From positions 1,178,001 to 1,242,000 of the forward strand of contig CM031563.1 in the NCBI GenBank assembly GCA_018466975.1: a DNA stretch of 64,000 bases. The letters run 5' to 3'. Below are positions 19,110 through 31,077 of this stretch, one piece after another (the stretch's first letter is position 1; the number at the start of each line of letters is the position of its first letter). This stretch comes from Sparassis latifolia. Its lineage: Eukaryota > Basidiomycota > Agaricomycetes > Polyporales > Sparassidaceae. Both the position numbers and the translations under genes were made by a program. The notes beneath the pieces were generated by a model. The model was given only the letters and a program-made list of their open reading frames with translations. It searched no databases and was not told the origin of the DNA.

Positions 19110-22100
19110 CCTGTTGTGGCCGTTATGGCTTCAAACTCTTTCCTATTCGCGATGGCATCCACAAATCATAGCACCGTTTTCACACCTGATTCTGATGACT
19201 CCGAGTCATCCGTGGAAGAGAACATCGTGGATGCAGAGATGAGCTCTCTAGCCATTGATGAGCCCCCAGTTGTCGATGCCTCTGTCTCCACCTCTGCACC
19301 ATTGCATACAGACCATCTTTTCTGGTGTTGTAAAACTTCAGGCCCTGCGCTTGATTTCTCGCACGTTCAATGCACTGATTGACCACGGTTCACAAACAGT
19401 CTTAATCCATGATGACTATGTCCGCCAGCTCAGTTTACGATGGTGCAAGTTGCCCGTTCCCAAATTCATCGAAATGGCCATGGCAGATGGCGATAAGAAG
19501 ATCGTGATTAAATTGTCAGAATACATTAGATTATCTTTGCATGATCCCTCCTCCCATTGGTCTACCCATACCGTTCACGCTATTATAGCCCCAGGACTCT
19601 GTTCCCCTGTAATTCTCGGTCTCCCTTTCCTCTCACACAACTGCATTGTCATTGATCATGAGTTACGTACTACAGTTAATAAGGACATCAGCTTCGATTT
19701 GTTGAACCTGCATCTTTTCAATGAAACTTCACCTTCCATGCCACGAACCACCTTGAAGAAACAGTTTTAAAAGTTCAATCATCACGATCAGCACTCATCG
19801 CTGAACTTAAACAGAATGCGACCTCCTATTTTGTTCCTCCGGACATTCATGTCTCCTCGCATGCTAGTGTCACATCTGTGTCTGCCATGCATGAACGAAT
19901 TGAAACCCTTGCTGCCCAGCAGCATCTCATTGACTTGGGCACAGACATTGTTTGTGAATTCAAGGACGTGTTCAAACCCATTGCACACATTAATGCGCTT
20001 CCAACTGACGTGTACTGCCGGATACAATTGAAAGATGCAATGCAAACTCTGAAAATGTGTTCATACAGCACTCCTCATAAGTATAAAGAAGCCTGGTCAA
20101 CTTTGATCAAGGACCACTTAGATGCGGGGCATATCCGCCCATCCAATTCACCATGTGCATCTCCTGCTTTCCTTGTACCCAAGGCCAACCCCACAGCTCT
20201 CCCCCGTTGGGTCAGCGACTATTGTACTCTGAATGCCAACACCGTTCTCAACTCTTATCCACTGCCCTGCATTAAAGACATTCTTAGCAACTGCACCAAA
20301 GGAAAAGTTTGGAGTAAAATGGATATGACCAATTCATTCTTCCAAACCAAAGTTCACCCCAATGACGTCCACCTCACTGCGATAACTACTCCCTTAGGAC
20401 TGTACAAATGGCTCGCTATGCCCATGGGCCTGCGCGACTCCCCACTGATCCATCAATGGTGCATGACTTCCACCCTTTGTGATTACCTTGATAAATTTTG
20501 TCACATTTATCTGGATGACATAATTATCTAGTCGGACTCGGTGGAGGAACATGCACAACATGTCCTCTGATCCTCAGAACTCTACGCAAATCTGCACTCT
20601 ACTGCAATCCCAAAAAGTGCGAGTTCTTCTGCCTCCAGGTTGATTTCTTGGGACATCACATTTCAGCACAAGGCGTTGAAGCACAGACATCTAAAGTTAA
20701 CAAAATTCTCAACTGGCCTCGCCCCCAGTCGACTACCAATGTCCATTCCTTCCTCGGTTTAGTATGCTATATCTCCTGCTATCTGCCAAAACTCGCAGAT
20801 TATACTACTGTGCTTACACCGCTCACAACGAAAAAAGTGAAACAACATTTTCCGCCCTGGACTGATCAGCACCAGGCTGCATTGATATCATCAAATCACT
20901 TATGGTGAGTCGTGAGTGCTTGACAGTCATTGACCATGAAAATCCAGGTGAAAATTGTATTTTCGTCACTTGCGATGCTAGTGATTGGTGCACAGGTGCC
21001 ACGCTCAGCTTCGGACCCACCTGGGAAACTGCATGATCCATTGTGTTCGATTCAATGCAACTGAAAGGGCCCAAATGCAATTACCCCATACATGAAAAGG
21101 AATTGCTCGCGATCATCTGTGGCCTCAAACACTGGCGATCTGACCTCATTGGCATGCCTGTAACTGTCTATACTGACCACTAAACCCTTGAAAACTTCGA
21201 CACTTAATGTGATCTTTCACACCGACAGTTGCACTGGCAGGAATTTATGTCTCAGTATGACCTACATATAGTTTACATATGTGGCAAGGACAACTCCGTC
21301 GCAGATGCACTCTTGCGCGTCACTCCAAACGCCTTCCCAGGAGAGAATGAATCACCCATTTCATCACCACCTCACGTACTTTGGATGCATTCCTCCTCCT
21401 CCACAGCAGTCCTCTCCATCACTGCTGATGCTTCTATTCTGGATGCCATCTGTGCAGGCTATGCCACTGACCCCTTCTGCCAAAAGGCCATAGCCACCAC
21501 TCCCTCCATGCTCGATGTCACTACATCCAATGGTCTTTGGTACATCGGTCACTGCCTTCTCATCCCACGTGTCGCAGAGATCTGCAAGAATCTTTTTGAC
21601 TGGCGCACGACTGTCTCAGTCATTTCAGTTCTGGTATGCAGCCCTTCACAATTGCTATTACTGGCCGAACATGCAGCACAACCTCGAAGATTCTTATATT
21701 CCCTCCTGCGCTGATTGTCAATAAAATAAGTCATGAACACAATGCCCGTGGACTGCTTCATCCACTGCCAATACCTGATCAGTGCAGCAATTGTGTTGCG
21801 ATGGATTTTATTGACCCTCCCATGGAGGATGGTTTCAACTGCATCCTCACCATTATGGACTGTTTGCACTCAGATGTTCGCATTGTTCCCACCACAGTCG
21901 ATATCACCGCACAACAATTAGCTGTTCTCTTCTTCGACCACTGGTATTGTGAGAATGGCCTACCAACGAACATTGTTTGCAAATGTGACAAACTTTTCAT
22001 CTCTCATTTCTGGACAGCTCTGCACAAGCTCACCGGCATCAAGCTGAAACTTTTCACCACATACCATCCCCAGACCGATGGCATCAGTGAGTGCACTAAC

Positions 22101-22895
22101 AAAACTATCAACCAGGCCATCCGATACCACGTCCACCATAACCAGAAGGAATGGCTCCGCACTCTACCCTGTGTCCATTTCGACATTATGAACATCATTA
22201 ACACATCCACTGGTTACTCCAATTTTCATCTTCGTTTCGGTCGCTTACCGCGCGTCATTCAGCCACTCATACCTTGCTCCTCTGCAGAGCTCTCCACAGC
22301 CGAGGCAGATGCTTTCCACTTCATTGAATGCTTGCACACTGATATCGATGACACAAAGGACAATCTTTTACAAGTGAAGATACATCAAGTGTACTTCATG
22401 AACCTTCATCGGGTCCTGATGACAAGTTCGCTGTCAGCAATCTCATCATGTTGTCCACCCTCCATTGATGAAGAGAATACAAGAACAAAAGTAATGCTTG
22501 TGTCGCCAAGTTCCTTCCTCGCTTCGATGGTCCATATAAAGTAACTGATGTACACACAGCAACTTCAAATTACACCCTTGCGATGCCCAACCACCCTCAC
22601 ATCTTCCCCACCTTCCATGCTTCCAAGCTCAAATGCCACTGTTTCAACGATGTGTCACTCTTCCCTACCCACGAACTCGAACAACCCCACTGTCCTGACC
22701 ACATAAGGCACACAGGAGTACCTCATTGACAGCATTATCGATGCACACCAACGTGGACGTGGATGGCAATTCCTCGTACGGTGGACCAGTTATGGGTCCA
22801 AAGAAGACCGTTGGCTCCCAACTTTGGAACTACAACACTGCGAAGCACTCGACTGGTGGCTGAATTCTGATGGAGTTGGGCCAACTACATGGTAG
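19110..22895 (+). pseudogene. pol remnant: protease, RT, RNase H, integrase, chromodomain
   Basis: In order. Retropepsin-like protease (about 19330-19770): FNALIDHGSQTVLI, where DHG stands in place of the catalytic DSG/DTG. Reverse transcriptase (19878-20900): WVSDYCTLNANTV, WSKMDMTNSFFQT and CHIYLDDIII with the YLDD site intact, followed at once by TAG at 20529-20531 and a frame change by 20648. RNase H (about 20940-21230): FVTCDASDWCTGA, HEKELLAIICGLKHW, VYTDH, with stops at 21034-21036 and 21181-21183. Integrase (about 21640-22560): a zinc-binding remnant YWPNMQHNLED...CADC, then MDFIDPP, a CDKLFISHFW box and YHPQTDGISECTN. Chromodomain (22716-22895): EYLIDSIIDAHQRG, FLVRWTSYGSKEDRWLP, ending TTW-stop. 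At least three frames are used, so it is not translatable as one polyprotein. Confidence 0.85.
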
Positions 22896-23031
22896 CTTTT
22901 TCCACTGGGTTTTTGATGCACCTGTTTGCTGGTGCATGTTGATGCTGATAATATCTCTTCTTCACTTACACTTGTTCTACTCACTTACACTTACTCATTA
23001 CCCCGCACTTTTTCTTACACACGCCGGGTGG

Positions 23032-23310
23032 TGTAAGCCTGCTGCTTACCACGATCACGATCACATGACCACGATGTGCTTTGCTTATGTTTGTCTTGCT
23101 GTCACCCATCGACGATATAGACTTGTGACTGTCAACATGTCAACATCTCGTCTTTCTCCCTTCACTCCCATGACTTCCCCTCCCCCGCATACATTACTCT
23201 TACACATAGTTCACACCCCATCTTTCCTTACATCAATACATCCTCATCTTGATTCTGTTCTCAACTGCCATCCAGTGTTTCTTATCTGTCGAACGACAGA
23301 CAGGCTTCGA
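23032..23310 (+). repeat. 3' LTR of the gypsy element
   Basis: 279 bp, TGTAAGCCTGCTG...CAGGCTTCGA. The last bases differ from the 5' LTR end (TTCCA). Internal differences from the 5' LTR are mainly transitions, for example near 17040 against 23072. Confidence 0.85.
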
Positions 23311-23530
23311 CTCAGTCACTTATTACTCAGTCATACTCTCTGTCTTAATATAAGACAGACTTTCCCTCTTACTCACTCACACACTCTCACATTCAATTAC
23401 TACCAGATAACCAAGTGATTACTACATTAAATATACTAAGAAATATTTTCTAACTTTGTTTAAGTCTGGTGACCTCAGGAGGATTTTGTTTTGGATTGTG
23501 TTTTATCCAAAACATCATTCTCATCTGTCA

Positions 23531-25682
23531 CATGCTGTGCACTTGCTGCACCTTCTCATTAACTGAATCCTCATAATAGCCCAGTTTATGTTCTTGAAGT
23601 TTTGGGCTTAAACTCTACACTATCAACACTGATGTCACAAAGCATAGAATGAAATTGAATAGTAGGGGTGCACACAGAAAGTGGGAGAATATGAGTGAGT
23701 CATCTACTAGAGCCTACAAAGTTGTCATTGTGCTGAGAGAAGACATCTATAGTATCAAAGAGAATGACTAACCTCTCCACTTCTTGCAATCTTGAAGCCT
23801 GTACTGAACAAACTGCAGAAGGTGAATGCTGAATGAGCACAGAATGGAGAGACTCAAAATATGATAATTTTCAAGAAGTTTTCAGACTGAGTATGCTCCC
23901 TCAACCTAGACCCCTGTGTGAACCTGGCACATAATTTCTGCAAGTTTGCAATGTCATGCTGTTATGAGAAACAGCTCCATCTCTTTCATCAGGAAAACCC
24001 AACTTTTACTTATGGGACTTATTCCGACTTTTTGTCCTTTTCTGCCTTATTTAAGGCCCATAAGTTCCCAAAAGTTGACTTTTAAGTCTCTAAGGAAATA
24101 TGACTTATGGACTTTTTGTACTTTTTACCTTATTTAAGGCCCATAAGTGCATTTAAGTCACATAAGGACACCTTTAAGTAAAAGTTGGGTTTTCCTGATG
24201 TTATGCTAGCCCACAAGATCTTGAAGAAAAGATGGTGCCAGTAGTCACCTTTGCCCATCCACACACATCAATAGTTGTATATGTATGGGCATCCACATCT
24301 ACATGTTGTTGACACAAATACTGCAGTACTTCAATTCCACCACAGTAATGACAGTTGCAAACCACAAGCCTGTATTGTCCAATGTTCTGTGATTTTTGTG
24401 GGTTGGTCTCATAATAAGACTATAAGCTGCAGACATATTGGTCTTGTTTCTAGCATAATCCTCTATTTAAAGGTTACCTCATCTCTGATTGAACCAGATC
24501 AGTTCTATGCATTTGCAACACCTGTCTTGGCTCTGTCAGACATGATGATATACAAAATATCACATGAATTCTGTAACTGTCAACTGTTAGTCAATATGCA
24601 TATGCTGAATGTAAAGGGCCCATACTTATATCACAGCAGTGTGCCTTCTAATTGATGCAGCATAACGAGTTTGACTCATGAGAAAAGTACTGACTTTGAA
24701 GCTTACAAAGAAATAAAATAATTCTAAAGTAAGAATTCATACTCAACATTGCCGATGATGTTGCTGGTGACAGGAGAGTAGATGGTGGTGTGTGGCTAGG
24801 AACTTCTCATATGAAGGAAAATCACTTAAGTCCCTGTCTTATAACCTGACCAAGTCAGAGAGTAAATAGCCATTATTTTGACAGGAAAAAATCCAGTGCA
24901 TTTCAAGGTGCCAAATAGATGCTGAATCACTTGTTTAGTTGGTGTTGGTGATATCTGAGGTAGACACATGTCGGAACTTTCTAATCCTACTTATAAGGCC
25001 TTGTAATGTATTGTAACAAGTCAATGCCGGGCCAGCATCATAGCGGCCTCAGGTGCTAGAGTGGGTCTTACAATATTATGGTTTTATTGTAATGCCGGAA
25101 TTGATTGAGATGACTGCTGGCCATTACAGTGTCTTACAACATATTTTCTATTCTCAAATACCCTAATGGAACAAGCTTGGCAGTGCCAATACCTGAAATA
25201 ATGAATAGAGAGGTGGCCATAAGATGCCCCATAGCTGAGAGTAGGCTCGTTAACCAGCCTCTAGATAGGAAGAGTTGTTCCTATCTATGCCAAGAGTAGT
25301 GAGGTGAAAATCTCTGAAAGGCTCATGTGGAACCAATGTTCTCAGATGCAAACTTATGTAAATTGAACTGCATCACTACACAACATACAGACAGTGTGTA
25401 TAACTTACAAACATGCAAGCAGGTATCAACAGGTACTAAATAGCTGTAAGGTATATGGTTGTATGGTCGTATACACACGTATCATCATAACAGGTCATGA
25501 ACAGTCATCACAAAAGAAGGACGGAAGTACCGGCAGGAATACAGAGGGAATCACGAAAAAGTGGATATGAATGCAATATGTAAAACTTGAGCCAGTGAAG
25601 AGAATGTCCCAGTGAAATGATACAACAGGTCCAATCTACGCAGTAACAACAATAGACAAATCTAGTAGTGCGGCAGAAGTGC
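23531..25682. other. Right part of transposon island, no gene identified
   Basis: CpG-poor DNA with scattered short frames (the longest is 24275-24655, +, 126 codons) that show no domain or splicing logic. A small MITE at 23987-24200 is the only defined structure. The transition to CpG-rich gene space occurs at about 25.5 kb. Confidence 0.4.
23987..24200. mobile_element. MITE-like 214-bp inverted-repeat element
   Basis: The ends are CATCAGGAAAACCCAACTTT and its inverse, AAAGTTGGGTTTTCCTGATG; the full match extends about 28 bp. Inside, a second pair of near-repeats (CTTATTTAAGGCCCATAAGT at about 24050 and 24130) is itself partly palindromic. No coding capacity. I see no clear target duplication, so the superfamily is not assigned. 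Confidence 0.75.
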
Positions 25683-27561
25683 TCACGCCGCTACAGCAAT
25701 AGCAGGCACCTCAGCAGCACTAGGCTTTTCAATGCTTAGGGCCTCTCCAGCCTTTTCGGAAACAGGGATAGCCGAGGCTGGAGCAATATAGGCTGGGTTC
25801 GGAGAGGAAAGGGGTACCGTATTTCCGGTGGGAGGAACATCGGAAGGTGCGCTGGGTACGGGCACGTCTGTCTCTGTCTGCGCGGGTATGGGCACAGGCC
25901 CTTGAGGAATGGAAGTAGCAGGATCGACTGGAGTATCTGAGGCAGTGATGTCTGCTGGAGCAGTCACAGACGGCTGCGTCACCTTCGCGGGCGGTTGAGA
26001 GAAGTCCCACGGCCGGGGCACAAGTGCAGCAGGCATGATCCTGCACGAACCCATTGTCAAGCCAAATATCACATACTGCGTACTCAAGAAAACATTACCA
26101 AGTGGCAGCACAGATGACACCTTTGCCCTTGTCCTGCTCTTTGATCATCTTGAACTCAGTGTCAACGAACTGCGAGATGTAGCGCACGAATGGGAGGATC
26201 TCCCGCACGCCGCCCTGCACGATCGCCAGCGCGGTGAGGAAGTTCATCACTGCATGCGCAACAGAGGGAACATTCTGTGTGATGATGGGGTAAAACAAGT
26301 ACAAAGGGTTCGGAAGAGTATGGGATATACCTGAAGGTAGGCTATGGAAGGGCGTGGCATGACGACCTCAAACCCCCACCAATCTGCAAGCGGATGTTAA
26401 AAGCGAGCTTTAAGTATGAGTGTTCAAACGCACAAGTAATCACCGACATGCGGTCGGTCGGAGGGTATATGCCTACAAAATTCCAGTATCAGTTTACCAC
26501 ACCTTTTTGAACTCAACGGCGACGGCTGTCAACGCACCAGTATGGTCAGGCAAGACAGCCTTACCAGTCGCATAGCCGAGCGCCATCAGCTGTGGAGTGA
26601 TCTGTTCAACCCCATTGATAATTGTCTCCGCAGTGGGGACAGCGCCGCTCAAGATTCCTGGACCATCGCCAGGCTCGCCGATGCCCAAGTCCATTTGCAT
26701 TAAGCTCTCGACATTAATCTCTGAAAATACCATCTTCAACTGGGTGAGTGGCGCAGTAACCACGCTAGCGATCTCTTGCGACTCGACGTGCACGCGCTCT
26801 ACAGTCGCCGCAGGCGCTGTCTCCGCGCCCTCTGTGCTGGGCATACTCTGAACGAGCTTTGCAAAGTGCTTCTCATGGGCTTCCTTGTCCGTATACGGTA
26901 AACAAACAGCATGTATAGGACCTTTAGGCGGTGCAGCCACCGCCTCTCCGCTCGGAGTCGTCCCGACGGCCTCGTCAGAGGATGGTAGCTGCCTGAGCTG
27001 CTCGATGACCTTGTTAGCCGTCTTGGGCTGCAAGAGCTGCGCCTTGGCCTTCTCCAGCTCAGCCGCGTTAGACTTCTTCGCCTTTACCGGCACGAGGGAC
27101 GACGGGCCGACGATAACGTCGCGCAGGACCATCGCGGATTGCCGGGCGCGCTCCTGCGAGCGCGTGCGGATTAGCGGGGGCGTGGCGTCGGCAGCGTCTG
27201 TGAGCTTATGCCCCTCCTTCTTTTCCTGCCCGGTTGAGAGTTTAGTAGGAGGGGATTTGGCTTCGTCGTCATTGCTGGTCTTGCTCGCGAAACTGGCAGC
27301 GAGCCATGTGAACCGCCGCCGGCCGTTGTCGGTGGGCCTACTGGAGCCCTTCTCGTCATGATCAGCTGGCTTGAGCGCGTCCGCAGCGGGCGCTGGGGGC
27401 GACTGGGCGGCTTCAGGGATGTCGCCAGCGTGGGAGGGCAAGTCGGTGACCGCGGGCGTCACTGTCGCGGCGCCATTGCTCTCGGTGGGCGCGCTTCCCT
27501 TCGTTGAGCTGCGGGAGCGGAAGAAAAAGACGCGGCGGGTATGAAGATAGACGGGGGACAT
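25683..27561 (-). CDS. Uncharacterised protein, five exons
   Basis: Exons on the minus strand: 27561-26498, 26472-26444, 26383-26331, 26274-26099, 26040-25683. All introns are GT-AG and the frame closes to 559 residues. The first ~230 residues are low-complexity (Ser/Pro/Ala/Thr). A charged stretch KKSNAAELEKAKAQLLQPKT may be helical. The best-ordered region spans the middle exons: GYATGKAVLPDHTGALTAVA, DWWGFEVVMPRPS, VMNFLTALAIVQGGVREILP and FVDTEFKMIKEQDKGKG. This predicts an amphipathic helical domain, perhaps membrane-associating. The last 110 residues are again Pro/Ser/Thr-rich. I recognise no family. The first in-frame ATG upstream of 27561 would add 60 residues of non-protein-like composition, so I start at MSPVYLHTRR. 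Confidence 0.7.
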
Positions 27562-29060
27562 GGTATCGACGGACTCAGGGTAGATGAGGGTGGGCGAACA
27601 GTTAAGGGCGATTGACTGGCTGTGTAAAATCGTCGTGCCCGAGGACACTTTCACTTGCTCGGAGTCGGGAGCGGACAGATTGCCACAAAACAAATAATGC
27701 CGCCAGGCGGCGGCACAACAACTTGCTGAATTACAAAACAAATAATGAGGACAACTTTAAACAGGACACTTTCACTTTTGGGTCGGGAGAGCTTGCTCTC
27801 CGAGCAAGAACTGACCATCGGCCGCTCTTTGCCTGTTGCTACCTCTGAGCAGAATATCGAATACACACAGAGATAAATCCCCTAGTGCTTTTACGGCGAA
27901 TAGGAAGGTATAAGTAAAGAATTGCCGTCCGATTACGAGGTGCTTCATGTTTCCTGCTATGGGCCAGACTGCCAGTGATGCACTGGAGCGAACAACCTCA
28001 GGAATCTCATAGCATGGTCCAGTGTGTATGCGTCGTCTGTGTCTATCTGACATTTGTTTTGGCCAGCATGGTGCTGGAATTACACGTACCTACAAACCAG
28101 CGGAAGTCCGTACATTTCCGAACCATGACGCATAGCTACACAGACGACCAGTTCCCGACTTGCACGGCATCCGGCGTTGTTCGGATAGAGCTGAGGAGCG
28201 CTCACGGTGATTTTGTAGTCGTTCCCGCATATCGTAAGGTATGCGCCCAACATAAACGAAGGAAATTCGGAAGTTCGCTCCACGGGACGTCCCTGCTGAA
28301 GGATAAAAGAATGCGCGTACGCGTGCTGAATCCGCGATGTCACAATGGCCCTTGAAACCCTGCGCGGAAAAGAAGCTGAAGAGGTGACGAAGAATATCAT
28401 AATTTGGGGGCTGGTAGTGTGCGGCAAGCTCGAGCATGTCTAGTGCAATTACAGTGGAAGCGTTTCACCGGCTGGAGAGGGTATGGAAAACAAATATTCA
28501 TGTGGACGCATATCCTATAGTGGAGGTCAAGTAAATCATCGCGACTGCGGTGACCAAAAGCTGGAGTAGAGCAACCCGAATTGGGCTCAACGAATGCCGT
28601 GTGGTTCGAGGAGCCGGATATTAAATGCAAAATGCTCGATATCCATTGTGCAGACCGTGCGACCGCTCAGTAGCCTGGGAAGACTCATCTCCATCCACAG
28701 AGGATAGCGCGTCGACAGGCGAGGTCATCCGTTATGTGAACTGGGTAGGGAGTACTCAGCAATGGCGTCGGCGAGGGGCGAATAGTCGAACAGAACGGGC
28801 AATGACCAGGAGAACATACGAGGTTGAAACTAGCTCTGGACATGAATTTGAGAGCCCGTCACGCAATGCGGAAAGAAATTAAGATGGGGAGTGAGTAGTC
28901 GAAAGAAGGCGGTGAGAATGCGAGTGTAGTGGGAAAATATAATGAAATGGTGGCCTGTTGATATTGCCGCATCAGAGGTTTTAATTAAAAAATTAACACC
29001 AATGAATGGGGACGGTCTACGTACCAATAAGTGGTCACAGTAACTTGCGCTAGACTTTTT
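27562..29060. other. Intergenic region between two minus-strand genes
   Basis: It holds the promoter of the uncharacterised gene and the 3' side of the F-box gene. A minus-strand open frame at 28090-28437 (115 codons) and others nearby show no family signature, so no gene is called. Just upstream of 27561 a 15-bp word, ACAAAACAAATAATG, occurs twice (about 27684 and 27734), framed by two copies of GGACACTTTCACTT (about 27644 and 27764). Confidence 0.4.
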
Positions 29061-30583
29061 CTAAAGCTCCTCGTACTTCACCGACCCCTCTAGCGATTCC
29101 CAGAGCGCATAGTCCCAAATAAGTCGACACCTAGTCTTACTCTGGCAGGGAAAACGCACGACAGGAGAGAGTCTCAGTTCGACAAGGCTGGGCAAGGTGG
29201 TCGCGATGTCAACAACGTCTACGTCCTCGAATGCAGGCTCGAGATGAGGGAAGTCGATGGTTAAATGTTGTAGATATGGCAGAGGAACAAGTAAAGTCAG
29301 ATCTAGAGTCTGGTACGCCTTCACTATGGAGTTGCGGATCCGCAGGGTCTGCAATGTGTCCCCGGAATGCTCGCAAATGGCGATGCATACATAGTACCAT
29401 GAAAATCCAAACGATTCGTTTAGGACTGTAAGCCCGAGCTCGCGTAGTGGGTTTCTGAGCTGCCTAAGGAATACGTCTAAACCATCGAGGTCGTGTGCAG
29501 ACAACTCTAGGCGAATCAGACATGCAAACTTTTGAGGACCATCAGGATTGAATACTGTGTGCTGTACTTGTGGTATCTTTTCCGTTTTGAAATCCAGATG
29601 TTCTGTTGTGGGGGGCAGACTAAGGAACAGGCCGGCTTGAGCGAACGATGTACGATGATAGCCTTGTGGGAATGAGTCAATGGGGAGAATAGATCCAGCA
29701 GAATGACTATCATCATCATCTGCACGGGTTGGAAGTACGGAGAAACTCAGTGTAGTAGTTTCGGATTTGTCAATGAATTGGAGTTCTTCTGTGATACTAC
29801 GAAGAGACCCGGCTTCACTCCAGATGAAGGTTTTCAGCCTGGGAAGAGCGAAGATCCACTTGATGAACGGACCATGTGAGGGTGCATTGTCCATGTTCAC
29901 ATTCTCCCAAATGACGTTCTCCCACATGACATCCTGCGGAGACACGACATGGACGAAGAAATAAATGGGTTTAATGGTCCTGCAGTTGAGTGATATGGTC
30001 GTCAGATGCTTATGGGTCGCGATTTGCTGCATTATGTTGTTCATCAACCCAGTATTTGCTACGGCTCCAGGATGCAGAGCAATATACTCCAACTGAGGGC
30101 CTAAAAACAACTGGCAATGCTCCAGGCTTCCCGCAGACGTGTCGACCCATTCCAGAGAAGTGAGGTTTGGTAGGATATAGTCTGGTCTGCCGCGACTACT
30201 TTCTAACAGAGACCAGAAATACGATGGGGCATCGCAGGAGGTCCACACGAGGCTGCGCACATAAGTGCTGTATGACAGGATACGAGACCAATCTTTCGGT
30301 CGGATCTATTCAAGAGCCTTAGTTGGGAATAGAGAAATTCTTCATTAAAAAAGGAATGACGGCGTACCGAATCGCGACCCCGAAGGGTGCGCTGAATAAC
30401 GTTGGGGAAGAGGGCGATGAGGGGAGCTAGACCACGAAGCTCTCTCCAGAGAAGCGACAGTGCAGGCTCTTTCAGTGCCTGGCAGGTGCGTGCAAGGCGA
30501 GATAAGGAGGCTATCCCAGACTTGGTCTCGAGAATGGCCCCGAGAAGGTGTACGGTCAAAGATGGGTCCTGCAGAATGGTCAT
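29061..30583 (-). CDS. F-box/LRR-type protein
   Basis: Two exons: 30583-30368 and 30305-29061. The intron is 62 bp with GTACGC...AATAG ends, and the product is 486 residues. Residues about 5-70 resemble an N-terminal F-box: VHLLGAILETKSGIASLSRLARTCQALKEPALSLLWREL. Such domains bind Skp1 in SCF ubiquitin ligases. The remainder has a loose series of leucine-rich segments typical of basidiomycete F-box proteins (LRTLRIRNSIV, LQHLTIDFPHL, LVELRLSPV). Agaricomycete genomes carry many of these and substrates are unknown. An alternative start further upstream (for example MSISGLV) would add about 38 residues; the chosen ATG places the F-box at the usual distance from the N-terminus. Confidence 0.82.
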
Positions 30584-31077
30584 GGATGCCGTTGTCTGGG
30601 AAGAGGCATCGCATTCATGACCCGTGTCCGAGTCGAACGAGGAGACGCATATGCGTGAAAGGGAAGAAGACACGAGACCGGAGATAGACATCGAGGGGGA
30701 AGACTCGGACGAGCTGCAGAAAGTTCCTAAACGGAATGCCACCAGAATGCGCACCATCGGCGCTTGGGAGAGGAACGAGGGGACATTAGCCTGCTATACC
30801 ACGGCGTTGGCTGGACCAATATTTTGTACCAACGCACTACGAGCCGTTTGGTACGCTATGTGTAAGTCCGAGAAACTGTACACTGGAGCGAGTAAAGACA
30901 GGAAACTTTCACGACAGCACGCGAGTCGTCTCAATATCTTGCTTTACTTCGCCAGCCACCCGCGCTCAGCGAAAATCTGAATCTCACGCTTCACGTTGAG
31001 ATTACGCATATTGTACATTCAGAGTTGTCAAACACACGTAAACTAGAGTCCATTCACTGCTCTACCATGAGGCAGAA
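30584..31077. promoter_or_regulatory. Intergenic: F-box promoter and mannanase 3' end
   Basis: About 490 bp upstream of the F-box gene and downstream of the mannanase stop. I see no gene or distinct motif. Confidence 0.3.

Larger units (their letters stand above)
17000..23310 (+). mobile_element. Ty3/gypsy chromovirus retrotransposon, defective, with nested solo LTR
   Basis: A complete but inactive element lies between CTCAG at 16995-16999 and CTCAG at 23311-23315, a perfect 5-bp target duplication. Its order is LTR - gag - protease - reverse transcriptase - RNase H - integrase - chromodomain - LTR, the chromovirus arrangement. The 3' LTR is 279 bp. The 5' LTR is split by another solo LTR. 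Sequence left of the 3' LTR (GCCGGGTGG) could be a short polypurine tract. There is no convincing primer-binding site after the 5' LTR. Stops and frameshifts run through all domains, so it cannot transpose alone. The chromodomain type normally directs integration towards heterochromatin, which fits the island. Confidence 0.9.
16229..23530 (+). mobile_element. LTR-like element, second copy, split by a gypsy insertion
   Basis: The left part (about 16229-16999) and the right part (23311-23530) together align with the 1,017-bp solo LTR at 7340-8356. Shared landmarks are GGTAACATG, GCATAACTAAC/ACATAACTAAC, the Lys/Ala-rich frame, AGTATATAAACCCTGG with the TATA box at 16808-16815, TTATCCAAAACATCATTCTC and the terminal CATCTGTCA. 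The gypsy element splits it between 16999 and 23311. The left terminus is decayed and its own target duplication cannot be seen. Confidence 0.75.

Noticed and set aside
24275..24655. 126-codon plus-strand frame in the island
   Set aside because: No recognised motif and surrounded by non-coding CpG-poor DNA; may be a relic but cannot be supported.
26597..27361. Plus-strand open frames of 84 and 158 codons over the uncharacterised minus-strand gene
   Set aside because: They lie antisense to a five-exon gene with matching splice sites and have no domain; shadows of a GC-rich coding exon.
28090..28437. 115-codon minus-strand frame
   Set aside because: No family signal and a competing frame of equal length on the same strand.
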